Assembly (NCBI RefSeq): GCF_014805685.1
Contig: NC_060885.1
Location: 13,706,632-13,770,631 of the forward strand
Origin: Silurus meridionalis
Lineage: Eukaryota > Chordata > Actinopteri > Siluriformes > Siluridae
Direction: 5' to 3'
DNA: 64,000 nucleotides
The notes below the pieces were generated by a model. It was not told the DNA's origin and made no database searches. It saw only the letters and a list, made by a program, of their open reading frames with translations. Below are positions 54,160 to 64,000 of the stretch, in pieces. Within the stretch, counting starts at the first letter, position 1. The number at the start of each line of letters is the position of its first letter. A program made the translations under genes and the position numbers.

Positions 54160-55171
54160 ATTTTGACATTAGAGATGGGGGAATTTATAAAAACAACAGT
54201 CTACAAAGATAAGCGCTTTAAAGGAAACAAAAGAGAGACAGATATAACAGTCCATGTTTTAGAAAATCATTTGGATGCCTGTAAATTTATTCAGTAAAGA
54301 CTCACTGCTATAAACGCATCCAAAGACGCCAACTTCAGGACTGTGAATTCTACAAGTCTTCAAAATCAAAAACATGGATATTTCTTATTTTTATGTAAGC
54401 GCTCTGGAGCATGCACTCAACGAAGTCGACGTGCCAAAGGATGCAAGGCCTATGTTTCTTTTAAAAAGAGGACAGACTGGCTCAACAAACTAGTTATAGT
54501 CGAAAAGCCTTTACAACATTCATTCAGGTCATGACCCATCAAGTTCTTCTGAGGGACACATTAAGAAAACATTAGTCAAGAGCTTATCAAGCATATACAG
54601 GATTTAATATCTCTTGGTGTTAAACCAGATACAATTCTCCTAAAATCATATGAGTGGTCACGGGAACAAGGACATACTGATCTCAACAACCGAGCTTATT
54701 TTGTTACCCCAAAAGACATTGAAAATATTCGGACATATATGATGAGAAAAAAACAGCAACACAAAGATGATGCCACTAGTACCCCACAGCTTCTATAGGG
54801 CCCTTTTAAAGCCTTATAGTCCTCAAACAGATCTTATCATAGTTCTCCAAATACCATCCATGAAAGACAACCTTCATGAATATGGAAGAGAGATTGTTTT
54901 TATGGATGCGACACATGGTGTCAACCAGTATGGTTTTCCTTTATTTACATTAGTTGTCAGAGACAGTCATGGTCATGGAATCCCTGTTGCCTATATCATC
55001 TTGGGAAACTTTGTGATGCAGACAAGTCACGTAAAATACGTTCACTGTTTGCAAACAGAAAAAAAAAAACCAGACAGAAAAACAACCCCAGAAACAATGA
55101 CAGATGTCACATTAAGATTTCCTGTTAAGTCAAATAGAAAACGCAAAGCTAACGGTGGTCAAAAAAACTAA
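54160..55171 (+). pseudogene. MULE-type transposase remnant
   Basis: Pieces in several frames: MGEFIKTTVYKDKRFKGN; a FLYWCH/WRKY-like region (SLQNQKHGYFLFLCKRSGAC, then KGCKAYVSFKKR and PLQHSF); a helical linker (LIKHIQDLISLGVKPDTILL, YEWSREQGHTDLNNRAYFVT); then IVFMDATHGVNQYGFPLFTL followed by VVRDSHGHGIPVAYIILGN. The DATH motif with its following strands is the first catalytic Asp region of MULE-type DDE transposases. After ILGN the frame jumps to a basic tail (FPVKSNRKRKANGGQ) and stops at 55171, so the rest of the catalytic core is deleted. Stops at 54295 and 54532 break the upstream part. Confidence 0.75.
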
Positions 55172-55850
55172 ATCAATTAAGGTTTGAAATAAACTTTTAT
55201 TAAAGTGCATGTTTTCGACCATTGTACATATTGTCAATCAGCCAATAATAAAACAAAAAACATTGTATTTCGTGTCTAAAATGAAATAAAAATCAAATTG
55301 TGATCAAGAACCTTTCTGTTTTTATTTGCAAATCTGATCCAAGTATATGTGCCACTTACTGAAGCAGATTATCTCATACAGTCCGCTAAAAAAGGAATTA
55401 AAAACATATTAGCTGCTGTAGGCGCAAAGCGGTGAGGGGCCAAATCCAGCTTTGTTTCAGGGTCAAGGTTTTGTAGATTTTCATTTGTCCAATGCTCCTC
55501 CTGCCAAAAAACAAAGCACAATATTCATGTTACTTAAATAAAATATAGAGCTGCTATTAGTTGTCTGTTATAAATCACACAAGATATTACACTTTCACTC
55601 TCTTGCTGATTAATTGACTTTTTGATACAGGGACTAGATAGGCTGAAAAGGTTTGTACTACGGTAAGTAAAAGCACTGTAAGTAAATCTGGCCCTTAAAA
55701 GCAAGCAACTTTTGCCAATGGTCTTACACAAAAACAACATCCAAGATGCCCAGTCCTTAAAATGTATTTAAAAGTTTAGCAGATGCAGATGGGTTTACAA
55801 CTCATTGCTTTTCAAAAGATACGGATGTCAGGCTGGTATCATGACTGGTG
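55172..55850. other. 3' part of the MULE-containing unit, non-coding
   Basis: AT-rich. AATAAA lies near 55244 (CCAATAATAAAACAAAA), a possible poly(A) signal for the remnant transposase transcript. A minus-strand frame at 55740-55534 has no recognisable domain. Confidence 0.45.
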
Positions 55851-55966
55851 GTCAACATATTCATATGTAAGAATAAATCAGTGATGACTTCAGGTCAACA
55901 AATTTATATGTAACAGAATAAATCAGTGATGACTTGAGGTCATCATATTCATGTGTAACAGAATAA
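55851..55966 (-). repeat. right array of the ~45-bp repeat, inverted
   Basis: About 2.5 units, reverse complement of the array at 53919-54080: GAATAAATCAGTGATGACTT, then GAGGTCATCATATTCATGTG and TAACAGAATAAA. With the left array it encloses the MULE remnant. Confidence 0.88.
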
Positions 55967-56435
55967 AGTGAATGACCTGCAGAGAGCTGGGACCAAAGTA
56001 ACAAAGGCTACCATCAGTAACACACTATGCCGCCAGGGTTTGCTAAAGAGCATTTGGATGATCCAGAAGACGATTGGGAGAATGTCATATGGTCAGATGA
56101 ATCCAAAATAGAACTTTTTGGTAAAAACTCAAATTGTCGTGTTTGGAGGAGAAAGAATGCTGAGTTGCATCCAAAGAATACAATACCTACTGTAAAGCAG
56201 GGGGTGGAAACATCATGCTTTGGGGCTGTTTTTCTTCAAAGGGACCAGGACGACTGATCCGTGTAAAGTAAAGAATGAATGGGGCCATGTATTGTGAGAT
56301 TTTGAGTAAAAGCCTCCTTCCATCAGCAAGGGCATTGAAGATAAAACGTGGCTGGGTCTTTCAGCATGACAATGATCCCAAACACACCGCCCGGGCAACG
56401 AAGGAGTGGCTGCATGTTAGAACTCACGCACTATT
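55967..56435 (+). mobile_element. Tc1-like transposase fragment (catalytic region)
   Basis: Translates as KEHLDDPEDDWENVIWSDES, then [34 protein letters not shown] and [20 protein letters not shown]. The WSDES and HDNDPKHTA regions hold the first two Asp of the Tc1 DD34E triad; the downstream Glu region is missing. Frame breaks occur near 56257. It starts right after the inverted repeat array, so it may have inserted beside or into that unit. Confidence 0.88.
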
Positions 56436-57140
56436 CCAAGTCATGGAATTATTATTATTATTATATAAGTTTGAATAAATCATATGTATTGCTATATTTT
56501 ACAGTTTATTCACAGTTGAAATATAAGAATGGCTGGGTGAAGGCAGCACACTGGGATTAAAGCTGCAAAATGTAATTGGATGTGTTTTCAGGTGGTGAAT
56601 CAAACCTATAGTGGAAAGTGCTTCGGCACTGTACCCTCTCTTGAAACTTCCACCAAACAGACAATGCATATTGCAAATTTGTTGTCATCAGAAACTTTAA
56701 AATACTTAAATACCGGTGACATGATTGCTCTTTCCCAGACAACTAGAGCAATAGTGTAATCTGAGCGCTTCGGTTTGTATTTTCGGCCAAAAAACGATGA
56801 TGCCTTTTTCAGTCGAAAATTTTCTTCGCATCCCCGAAAAGTAATTTATTTAACTTTGAAATTTAGTGAAGTTAAAGTTAAATTCTCTTTAAATGAAAAT
56901 ACTTCAGTAAAGTACAGATACACAAAACAGCTACTTGAGTAGAGTAACAAATTACATTTACTCCCTTACTGTCCAGCACTGCTCCTTGGTGATTGAGAAA
57001 CTGGTAGGAAGTAACAGGTAGGAGAACATGGATCCCGTCTCTGAGCAGACACACTCGCAGGGTGTTCTAGGTTCTCTTCTTTTGTGGTTTAAAGCACTAT
57101 TTATTTTACTATACTTCACTATTTAAACTGTTTCCACGAA
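56436..57140. other. intergenic DNA with a hAT-like end
   Basis: A hAT-like subterminal stretch (GAGTAGAGTAACAAATTACA, then TTACTGTCCAGCACTG) occurs near 56930-56980 without a partner end. A short open frame at about 56590-56758 (YSGKCFGTVPSLETSTKQTM and so on) was not recognised. Confidence 0.4.
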
Positions 57141-57339
57141 TACACACTCAAAAAAATGAAATGTGGCTGCTGTTGGTCCAAAGAATATAACTATGTTTAA
57201 ATTAAATAATGTACTTAAGTTTGTGTATTAAAATTAAAAGAGTCGTGTTGACAAAATTAAAATAAAAGTACAATTTCAGTTTAACACAACTAATTTAAGT
57301 AAAATTAATGAAATAGAGTTGTGTTGCTTCTGCAGTACC

Positions 57340-57719
57340 GCACTTTGGTCAACAGGTGGAGGTAATATCTGCACATGCGCAGATGAAAAGCAGATTCAAC
57401 GCGAACTTTTCTGCTCTATTTTTGATCGGCGCAATTTAAACAAAGTTCACAGTGCAAAAAGAGAAAACAAGCGAAGATTTTCCCTTGTGGACACACAGCC
57501 AGGTGAGATTTCACTTTTTTATCTATATATGTTGAGGATGTCATTAGGTTAGATTGGTTAATCGCGAATAATCTCATGTTTTGTATGATATTTTCATGAT
57601 GTTACCGTGTTCCTCGTGTGTGGGTTTCACATTAATGCTGTTTGTCTCTGTCTGGCAGGAGGACGGCAGTGATTGGATATTAGTAGACCATTTCTAGAGG
57701 TAATATTTATAGAACACAA

Positions 57720-57779
<60 letters not shown>

Positions 57780-58891
57780 ATATACAAATGAGTGCAATTC
57801 TCTTACACTGACTATTGGATGTTCCACATGGCACCTCATGCAAAGAAAACAGGATTTAAGATCTAGAAGTTGTCGAGGCTGAAGATTCGTCACCACCCTG
57901 AAATTGAGTTACAGTACAGAGGTTTTCCAAGAAGGGTTCATAGGCCTCGTATGAACCCTTCTATTTCATAGGTTGAAATAGGCCTCGTAAGGTTCCATCA
58001 AAGAAGTCGAGTCCTCGCACTGTGCGTCAGGTGAAGAATTGCTGCAGCATTGCTTTAGAGGTTGCAAAAGCGGAAGCTTCGCTTGTCAGTGCTCAGACCA
58101 TACGCTACCCACTGCAACAAGTCGGTTTGCGGGCCATCGTCCAAGAAGGAGCCTCTTCTGAAGCTGCTCATAAGAAACCCACAAACAGTTTGCTGAAGAA
58201 CAATCTCTCCAAGAGCATGAATTACTGGAACCATGTCCTGTGGTCTGATGAGACTAAGAAACTTGCCTGGCTCAGGTGGAGTCCAGCGTGTGTGGAGAAA
58301 ATTGTGTCTTGCATACAGTCAAGCATGGCGGTGGTAGCATCATGAGCCGTGGTTCATTGCGAGAAACGTGGATTCCAACATGTACTGTGACATTTTGCTG
58401 CACCTGACGCACAGTGCGAGGACTCGACTTCTTTGATGGACCCTTGCGAGGCCTATTCCAAGTAGAACCCGTCTTGGAAAACCTCTGTACTGTAACTCAA
58501 TTTCATAGTGTTACCGAATCTGCGACCTGGATAGTTCGCAGCTTTTCATTTGGAACCAGACTGTTTTAATAAAACAGTATGCACCAGAGTTGTGTTTTTG
58601 CACCTGCAACAATTGGAACAACTCTGACCTCAAAGATTATTGTGCATCTTTTTCATAGCAGAAATTGAAAAATTCTCCTGATTTAGGACCATTTTTGGAT
58701 GTCTTGTACTGGTCACTAGGATTGACAAACTTGACTTTTGTAAAAACATCACAGTGGTACAGTAAAGCGCTAACTTATGCTCATTTTAAGTCATTGAAAT
58801 TTTTTAAACGTATTTTATGTTTCTGTCCAACCATCCCCTCCTCTCACACTTGATCTGTTGGTAATTCGCTTTTTATACTTAATATTTTTAG
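57340..58891 (+). promoter_or_regulatory. 5' exons and promoter region of short YALNL gene C
   Basis: Two candidate untranslated exons: one ending at 57502 (ACACACAGCCAG before GTGAGA), the other 57659-57699 between TCTGGCAG and GTAATA. A TGCACATGCGCA motif (NRF1-like) lies near 57371-57382. Exon 2 has stops in all plausible joins, so translation should begin in the third exon. Intron 1 is 156 bases; intron 2 holds (GT)n/(TA)n at 57721-57780 and the inverted-repeat element at 57899-58506. Confidence 0.4.
57899..58506 (+). mobile_element. Tc1-like element with long inverted repeats
   Basis: The left end (TGAAATTGAGTTACAGTACA and onward) and the right end (GTACTGTAACTCAATTTCA) are inverted copies extending about 110-130 bases each way; a second matched pair is GTCGAGTCCTCGCACTGTGC and GCACAGTGCGAGGACTCGAC. 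In between is a Tc1-type transposase fragment: TVRQVKNCCSIALEVAK, SAQTIRYPLQQVGL, MNYWNHVLWSDETKK, then a deletion. About 0.6 kb, non-autonomous, in intron 2 of gene C. Confidence 0.85.
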
Positions 58892-58921
58892 GATGTTAAA
58901 CTTGATGTTGTTGCAACCTCG

Positions 58922-59230
58922 ATGGGCAACACCACCCAGGGAATCTATGACCTTGTACATGAAGGAGCAGATGCTACAGACCCATATGAAGATGTTGGCA
59001 TCATTAATAAAGGCATCCAAATATTTGAAAACCTGAACAATGTGGCAAATGCATGTTCTGTGATACTTGGTCTAATTTATGCATTAAACTTGGCTTACCC
59101 ACAAGATCTGAGATACACTTTTGAAGTATTTCAAAAGATATTTATGGAACTAAATGCAAACAAGCATTCAAACAAGGTCCATACATACATACTGTATGTT
59201 TTCTCCATAAAGTTGTGCTGTTTGCTGTAG
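58922..59230 (+). CDS. short YALNL-domain protein C (solo terminal exon)
   Basis: The exon starts after the acceptor at 58891 with DVKLDVVATS; the in-frame ATG at 58922 gives up to 102 residues. The domain matches the other two copies: DVGIINKGIQIFENLNNVAN, ACSVILGLIYALNLAYPQDL and RYTFEVFQKIFMELNANKHS. After NK the frame continues as VHTYILYVFS, without the SLKSKL ending of the others; a donor at AACAAG/GTCCAT is possible, which would drop that tail. No other family domains precede it within 10 kb on this strand. It looks like a short gene with its own promoter, or a solo exon remnant. Function unknown. Confidence 0.6.
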   Translation: MGNTTQGIYDLVHEGADATDPYEDVGIINKGIQIFENLNNVANACSVILGLIYALNLAYPQDLRYTFEVFQKIFMELNANKHSNKVHTYILYVFSIKLCCLL

Positions 59231-60656
59231 CAGTACATTTGTTTCAGTACTGATCATGTTCATTCCTTGAATAACTGATGCATTGTCAGCTTTTTCCAGT
59301 TTCAAAGAAAAAGGAGATATTAAAAAATAGTTTATTATTATTTGTTTGTATTATTATTTTGTAAATGCTTATAGTTTTATTAGTATTTTTGTAATAAGTA
59401 AAAATAAATTTGATTTTTGCAAAATAAAGGCAGTTTTCATATTTTGTACTGTACACATTCTTGTTGGAAAAAAATGTAAATACCTGTATATTCATTGAAT
59501 AAACTAATCAATAAAACTGGATTATTTGTTTTGGTTGAAGGCAACAATATAAACTTTAGAATAATTGAACTTAATTAACTAAATATATTAAAACTAAATT
59601 AAGAATGTTAAGTTGTTTAACTAAACAACATTACATTAACTTTATGTAATTAACTTAAGTTTACTGAAATCGATATTGTTAATTAAATGCAACCAAACTG
59701 AGTTACGTGGAACCTGTTGACATAAAGTTAAGTAAGGCCAACATATTTTTGAGTGCATAAAATTGTACAATTTGATAACGTTACCAAATGAAAAAGCTTT
59801 TAGATGTGGATGAGAGGAAACAAACTTCACCTTTATAGCAGTCAGTCAACACGTGCCAAAGAGCTCTCAGAAGGTACTTTCCGAACAGCAATGACACAAG
59901 TCAGCAGTCAAGTGCAAAATTCCCTCAGTATTTAAATAAGAGCTACGCTTCTTTGCATAATTCTCAAAAGTTTCCCCTTATTTCTTAGAAGTCTCGCTTA
60001 ACTTGTTTACATATTTATCTGATTTCCACTTAAGTCTTAGAGAATTGCTTAACTCCTCCTTTTCCCAATTTACATATTTTTCACACTTTTACATACTATG
60101 AAAATTCAGTTCCATTCAGAACAGAAGCTTACCAAAAACCCACATATTTTTTTGGAAGATTTATTCAAACTATTTGTTATCGATTCCAAACATTTTGGCT
60201 ACATTTTTCTGAATGCATTTTGTTAAATTTCACAGTGGGGTTCTGAAATGGATACAAAAACAGTCTTTGGGAATCTCAGGGAAAAATGTTCCAGCAAGAG
60301 CAGATAACAGTAGCTTCATGTCGCTTAATGGAAAAAGCCTGGCCACCTTGTCCAGCATGAAATCAATGAAAAAATATATACTACTTTTTATCTATGAACA
60401 TAAAATAAATGTAAAAATATCCATAAATGTATAATGCCACTGAAATAACTGCAACATTGCAATCAATCATTTCTCTGGAATGCTAAACACATTAAATACT
60501 TATTATATAATACTTATAAGCTATACATAATATCATTATTTATTTATTCATTTATATTTTTTTTTGTTGAAAATGTTTTCCCACATCATTAAAACAGTAG
60601 CTCAAACCACACAAAAAAAGTATTCTACAACATTAGTTAGGACAACAGCCCTATAT
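59231..60656. other. intergenic DNA
   Basis: AT-rich. An inverted-repeat end (ATTTTTGAGTG at about 59743-59753) pairs with CACTCAAAAAAAT near 57145, on the other side of gene C. Nothing else recognised. Confidence 0.5.
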
Positions 60657-62515
60657 AGCACAGCAAATACAACAGTATAACAGGATAACAATATAACAGT
60701 ATTGTTTTTTTATTATTGAAATGCAAACTTGTGGTTGAAATTATACGACATTGTTGTTTTTTTCTTTCTTTAAAGATAATTATTTACTCTGGTTTCTTTC
60801 AGTCAGACTTAAAACCGTATCATCAACAACATAAATCACAAGTTATTATGTAAAAAGAATGTCTTAATCTGATCAGACATCAACAATTTAATAATAAGAT
60901 GTATTCAATTGCGGGAATGGGAATATGATGCTGCAGTGCCTAGTTTATTAAATAGATTGAATCATTAATCAACTGATGACTGCAAAGCAGCCATGAGCAC
61001 ACTGCGAGCATCTTCAGCGAGTTCATTAAGACAACGCATCAGCATGTAGAAAATAGTTACAAATGACAGCGGCCCAGCTACCAGAGGTCCCAGAAGAGGA
61101 ATCAAACTAAGCCAGTATTCTGCTGCTGATTCTAAAGTAAAAAGACTTGCATTTGGCAGCAACTTAATAACCAGATCTTTGGTTATTTCTTCATTTAGAG
61201 GACATTTCAACACAGATTTTAGCTCCTCAACTGACTTCCCTGATCTCTCAGACAGTTTCTGTAAAGAGTCTGGGTCCAAACTGTAGGCATTATAATATCT
61301 CTTTAGCTCTGTCACCAATATGGTCACATCTACACTGATTGATGCAGCTGCATTTAAGATGGTATTGGCACAGCTGCAACTGAGGCAGAAAGCAGAGCCA
61401 ACTTCCAGATGTTTTTCTGCAGTGACTTCTTTTTCCTCTCATTGATCTCTAGACTGATGTTTGGAAGTGCCAGTATCAGTACATCTCTCTTGTGCTGGGG
61501 AAGTTCCTGCTCTATGGTCTTCTCAAGGTGGTTGAAATCATACAGACTCAGTTCAAAGCAAGAGATCAGGAAGACACTAGGAGACTTTAGACCAATCTCT
61601 TCTAGACCTAGAATAAAAAGGGAATTAAAACATTTCAAAATGGCCATTTACCAATACAATGATCTAAAACATTCAATAATCAAATATCATTATTGACACC
61701 TAAATGTTACTTCCCTAATTTTAATATATTTATAAAAAATATATGTAATGGTATTAAATGAGTTAAAAGTTGATATGAATGAGTTAATGTAATGTTTAAT
61801 ATTAAAAGTAAACCTTTAATGCAGTTGTTTCGAATTAAATCCAGTGTCTGTTGTTCATTAAAAGTCTTCTTTCTTTTCTCAGCTTCAATGTTGCTGTCGA
61901 TCTTTGAGCGAATGAAATAAAACTTCTTTTTCATTTTATCTATTTCTGCTGCCAGATTCACATGGCATTCTCTGAAACGCTCTGATGTGATGATGATGAA
62001 AAAATCATATTGTTCAAATTGAACCTGTTTCAGATATTCATCAGCTTTAAATCTGGGGGTTCCAATGCCTGGGAGATCCCACAATTTGACATTTGGGAAT
62101 TTGGGATAAGGGTAAGCAGCAGGTTCTGTAGTTGTCTCAACAACACCAGTTGCTGCAGACCCTTCATCTTCATCCCCTAAACCCCTGAAGGCATTAATAA
62201 ATGTGGACTTTCCAGATCCAGACTCTCCTGTTACAGCTATATTCAGTTCCACACTGTCTAGCTGTGCAAAGTAATCTTTAATCTTGTCAACAGCTGATGG
62301 CAGATCTTCATTGGCTAGTGACATTTTAATGTCTTCAATTTCAGCATGTTCAACGAAGTAAAAGTCATCCATCTAAATAGAAACAAACTTTTTTTTTAAC
62401 TCATTGATGCTCACACATGCACACACTAAATGACCAAAAAGATTGTGGACCTGAGCCTTTTCCTTATCTATTGCTACTTAATTTTAATCCCACAATTGTA
62501 AAATGCCTCTGAATT
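60657..62515 (-). repeat. right copy of the duplicated IRG cassette
   Basis: Direct copy of 32657-34550, about 28 kb away. The 5' flank continues further here (to about 62890), with sequence also found at 50190-50500. Relative to the left copy there is a 12-base deletion removing codons for VNKD and a 1-base deletion in exon 2. Confidence 0.85.
60965..62372 (-). pseudogene. immunity-related GTPase (IRG), right copy, frameshifted
   Basis: Exon 1 (62372-61814) is open and keeps the P-loop GESGSGKS, DLPG and RSKID. Exon 2 (61607-60965) has lost one G of the GGG found in the left copy, at 61361-61362, just after SVAAVPIP. The frame stops at once; the helical half continues in another frame (TILVTELKRYYNAYSLDPDS and so on to MAALQSSVD). 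The predicted product keeps about 185 residues of exon 1 plus 84 of exon 2, an intact GTPase domain without the C-terminal helical domain. Exon 1 differs from the left copy by about 9 replacements and 3 silent changes, a ratio expected under weak constraint or diversifying selection. Confidence 0.88.
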
Positions 62516-64000
62516 ATCACATCCATGCAACAAAATATAATAAAAAGTTTTGGACTGTAAATGAAAATAAATAGGATTTCAGACTACACAGGACAATTTT
62601 CTCTAACCAAGTACACCACTGAAATGTTTACCAGAGTGTCTATATTGTTCACCATTCTTTGTGAGATTCAGTATATTACAGAATAATGTAAGGTCACATA
62701 ACATTCAGTACAAATACAATTCCACTTCTTAGCAGATTAACAGCCTTCAAACATGGCCCCAGGGACTGCTCACTATCAAAACTTTTGTACATACTGTAAA
62801 TCTGTCATTTTTGTCTTATTTTTCTTTTTATGTCTTTAATTTATGACATAGGCTGCTAAGGATACACAGAGTAAGAATTTAACTGTATTTTGTTACAGAC
62901 TGTGGTTGATACAGACTTGACGTGCGGTAATTCACTGCATGATCATCACTGCTGGAAGGTGCCCTATCTTGTTGCTCATTTAAAAAAAAGGCAAGGAAGA
63001 TCGTGTAATGCTAGTGTTCTAGCTTAGTGGAGTCTAAACATTGCCACGTTAAATGTTCAGATGTGGGGAAACAACTGTTCCAGCGTCGCTCAGGCTGCCC
63101 CCCTGCTCCTCCTTCTTCTTCTTCTTCTTCCTCCCCATTACACATACCGCAGTATGGAAGCAAATAGTATAAAACAAACAAGGACATTCAGCAGTGTTCA
63201 AACTCACCCCTCTTTCCTGTAACAGTGATTTATCCGCAATAATCCCAAGTAGGATCAAACCCTTCGCCGTTTCTTCTTTACGGAGAAGAGTAACACACCA
63301 GGGGTGAGGAAGGGCACAGTGAGCTGAGGAGAGGTAACAAGTTACGATACAGCGGAATGTGCCAAGTCCACGGGGAAAGGGAGACAAATATAGACTGAAA
63401 TACCGGGATGAAATCTTAGACCATATTTCCACGTGTGGTCTTTAAATAGTAAGACTGTTTTGTTGTTGTTTTCGTTAAGCACTTTAACCCTCTGGAGTCT
63501 GAGGGTGTTTTTGGCCCCTTGAGAGATTTGGACATGCGCTTACATTTGTTTCTTTTTAGTTGCTTTTAAAATATATTATTGACAAAGGACTTATTACACT
63601 GTATTCAGCACAAACTGGGCTACCATAATATGTAAACAACTGTTGGCTTGGATTCTCGGGGAGTTCGCCAAAAACGTTGCTGATGGTATATACTTAGTGC
63701 AGGCAATCACAAGCATGGGCGTAAATCCGAGGGTTGTCCCCCCCCCAATAAAAATATTTAAAAAAATCGCACTCTCTATTATATGTATTCTCTATTATAT
63801 AAAAAATATATGTATGTATAACTAAAATAATTGTGTAAGTAGAAAAAACCCCGCAAAAATGCATTTAGAAACAGTTGAGTTCCCCCCTCCCCTTCCTCAC
63901 AGTGGTTTGACCCACTGCCTGTTTTCTCAGTTTATCTCACCTTCTCTACACACACGAGTCAGGTGTGTGACTGCGGCTCAATTAATGTTCAACTACATTA
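62516..64000. other. DNA upstream of the right IRG copy
   Basis: Contains the extended cassette flank to about 62890 and a (CTT)n-like run near 63110-63130. At 63485-63545 is a common-looking fish repeat start (TTAACCCTCTGGAGTCTGAGG). A minus-strand frame at 63432-63049 is partly low-complexity (Lys run) and unrecognised. No supported gene. Confidence 0.5.

Noticed and set aside
57319..57552. 77-codon frame starting MCCFC as the N-terminus of short gene C
   Set aside because: Joining to the 57659-57699 exon gives an immediate stop, so coding from here is unlikely.
63265..63290. Interferon-response-like motif (GTTTCTTCTTTA) upstream of the right IRG copy
   Set aside because: It only partly matches the TTTCNNTTTC core and is about 900 bases from the start codon; too weak to call.
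63049..63432. 127-codon minus-strand frame
   Set aside because: No recognisable domain, part is a Lys run from a CTT-rich tract, and there is no support from the left IRG locus.

Overview
The window reads as teleost fish nuclear DNA: AT-rich, intron-rich, full of (CA)n, (GATA)n and (TA)n microsatellites, Tc1-like, hAT-like, LINE, DIRS-like and SINE remnants. Two single-copy vertebrate genes anchor it. The repeat set would suit an otophysan such as a catfish, but that is only a guess.

Layout. (1) 1-17290: trim9 (TRIM9 brain E3 ubiquitin ligase) on the minus strand, eight coding exons from the RING exon (ATG at 17153) to the first part of the SPRY domain, which runs off the left edge. Exon 1 carries an apparent 1-base deletion. 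(2) 17290-25240: intergenic, with a truncated RTE-like LINE, a tRNA-derived SINE and an internally deleted Tc1-like element. (3) 25240-31930: tmx1 (ER-membrane thioredoxin-related protein with a CPAC active site) on the plus strand, eight exons, all present. trim9 and tmx1 lie head to head, as I recall for human chromosome 14q22. (4) 32650-62520: an accessory island bounded by two directly repeated copies of an immunity-related GTPase (IRG) gene, both on the minus strand. The left copy is open; the right copy is broken by a 1-base deletion.

Inside the island are three members of a fish family ending in a shared C-terminal domain, named here the YALNL domain after its core motif. Two (near 36.1 kb and 58.9 kb) look like short genes holding only the terminal exon. 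The third (40.8-46.0 kb) is a long, badly decayed gene joining four C2H2 zinc fingers, a transposase-like region with a HDLFEG motif, a PB1/ubiquitin-like segment, a WPTNF-type helical region and the YALNL domain. Mobile elements fill the rest: a 1.03-kb hAT-like element in the presumed promoter exon of the long gene, a hAT-like MITE, a LINE of the L1/Tx1 kind, a DIRS-like element that lost its RT region, a MULE-type transposase remnant flanked by inverted arrays of a ~45-bp repeat, and several Tc1-like remnants.

The most unusual signals are the decayed multi-domain gene with a (TA)n tract inside one zinc finger, its short solo-domain paralogues, the duplicated IRG cassette, the MULE remnant with inverted repeat arrays, and trim9 splice acceptors made of or followed by microsatellite DNA. 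Homology statements rest on motif recognition by eye; no database search or alignment program was run.
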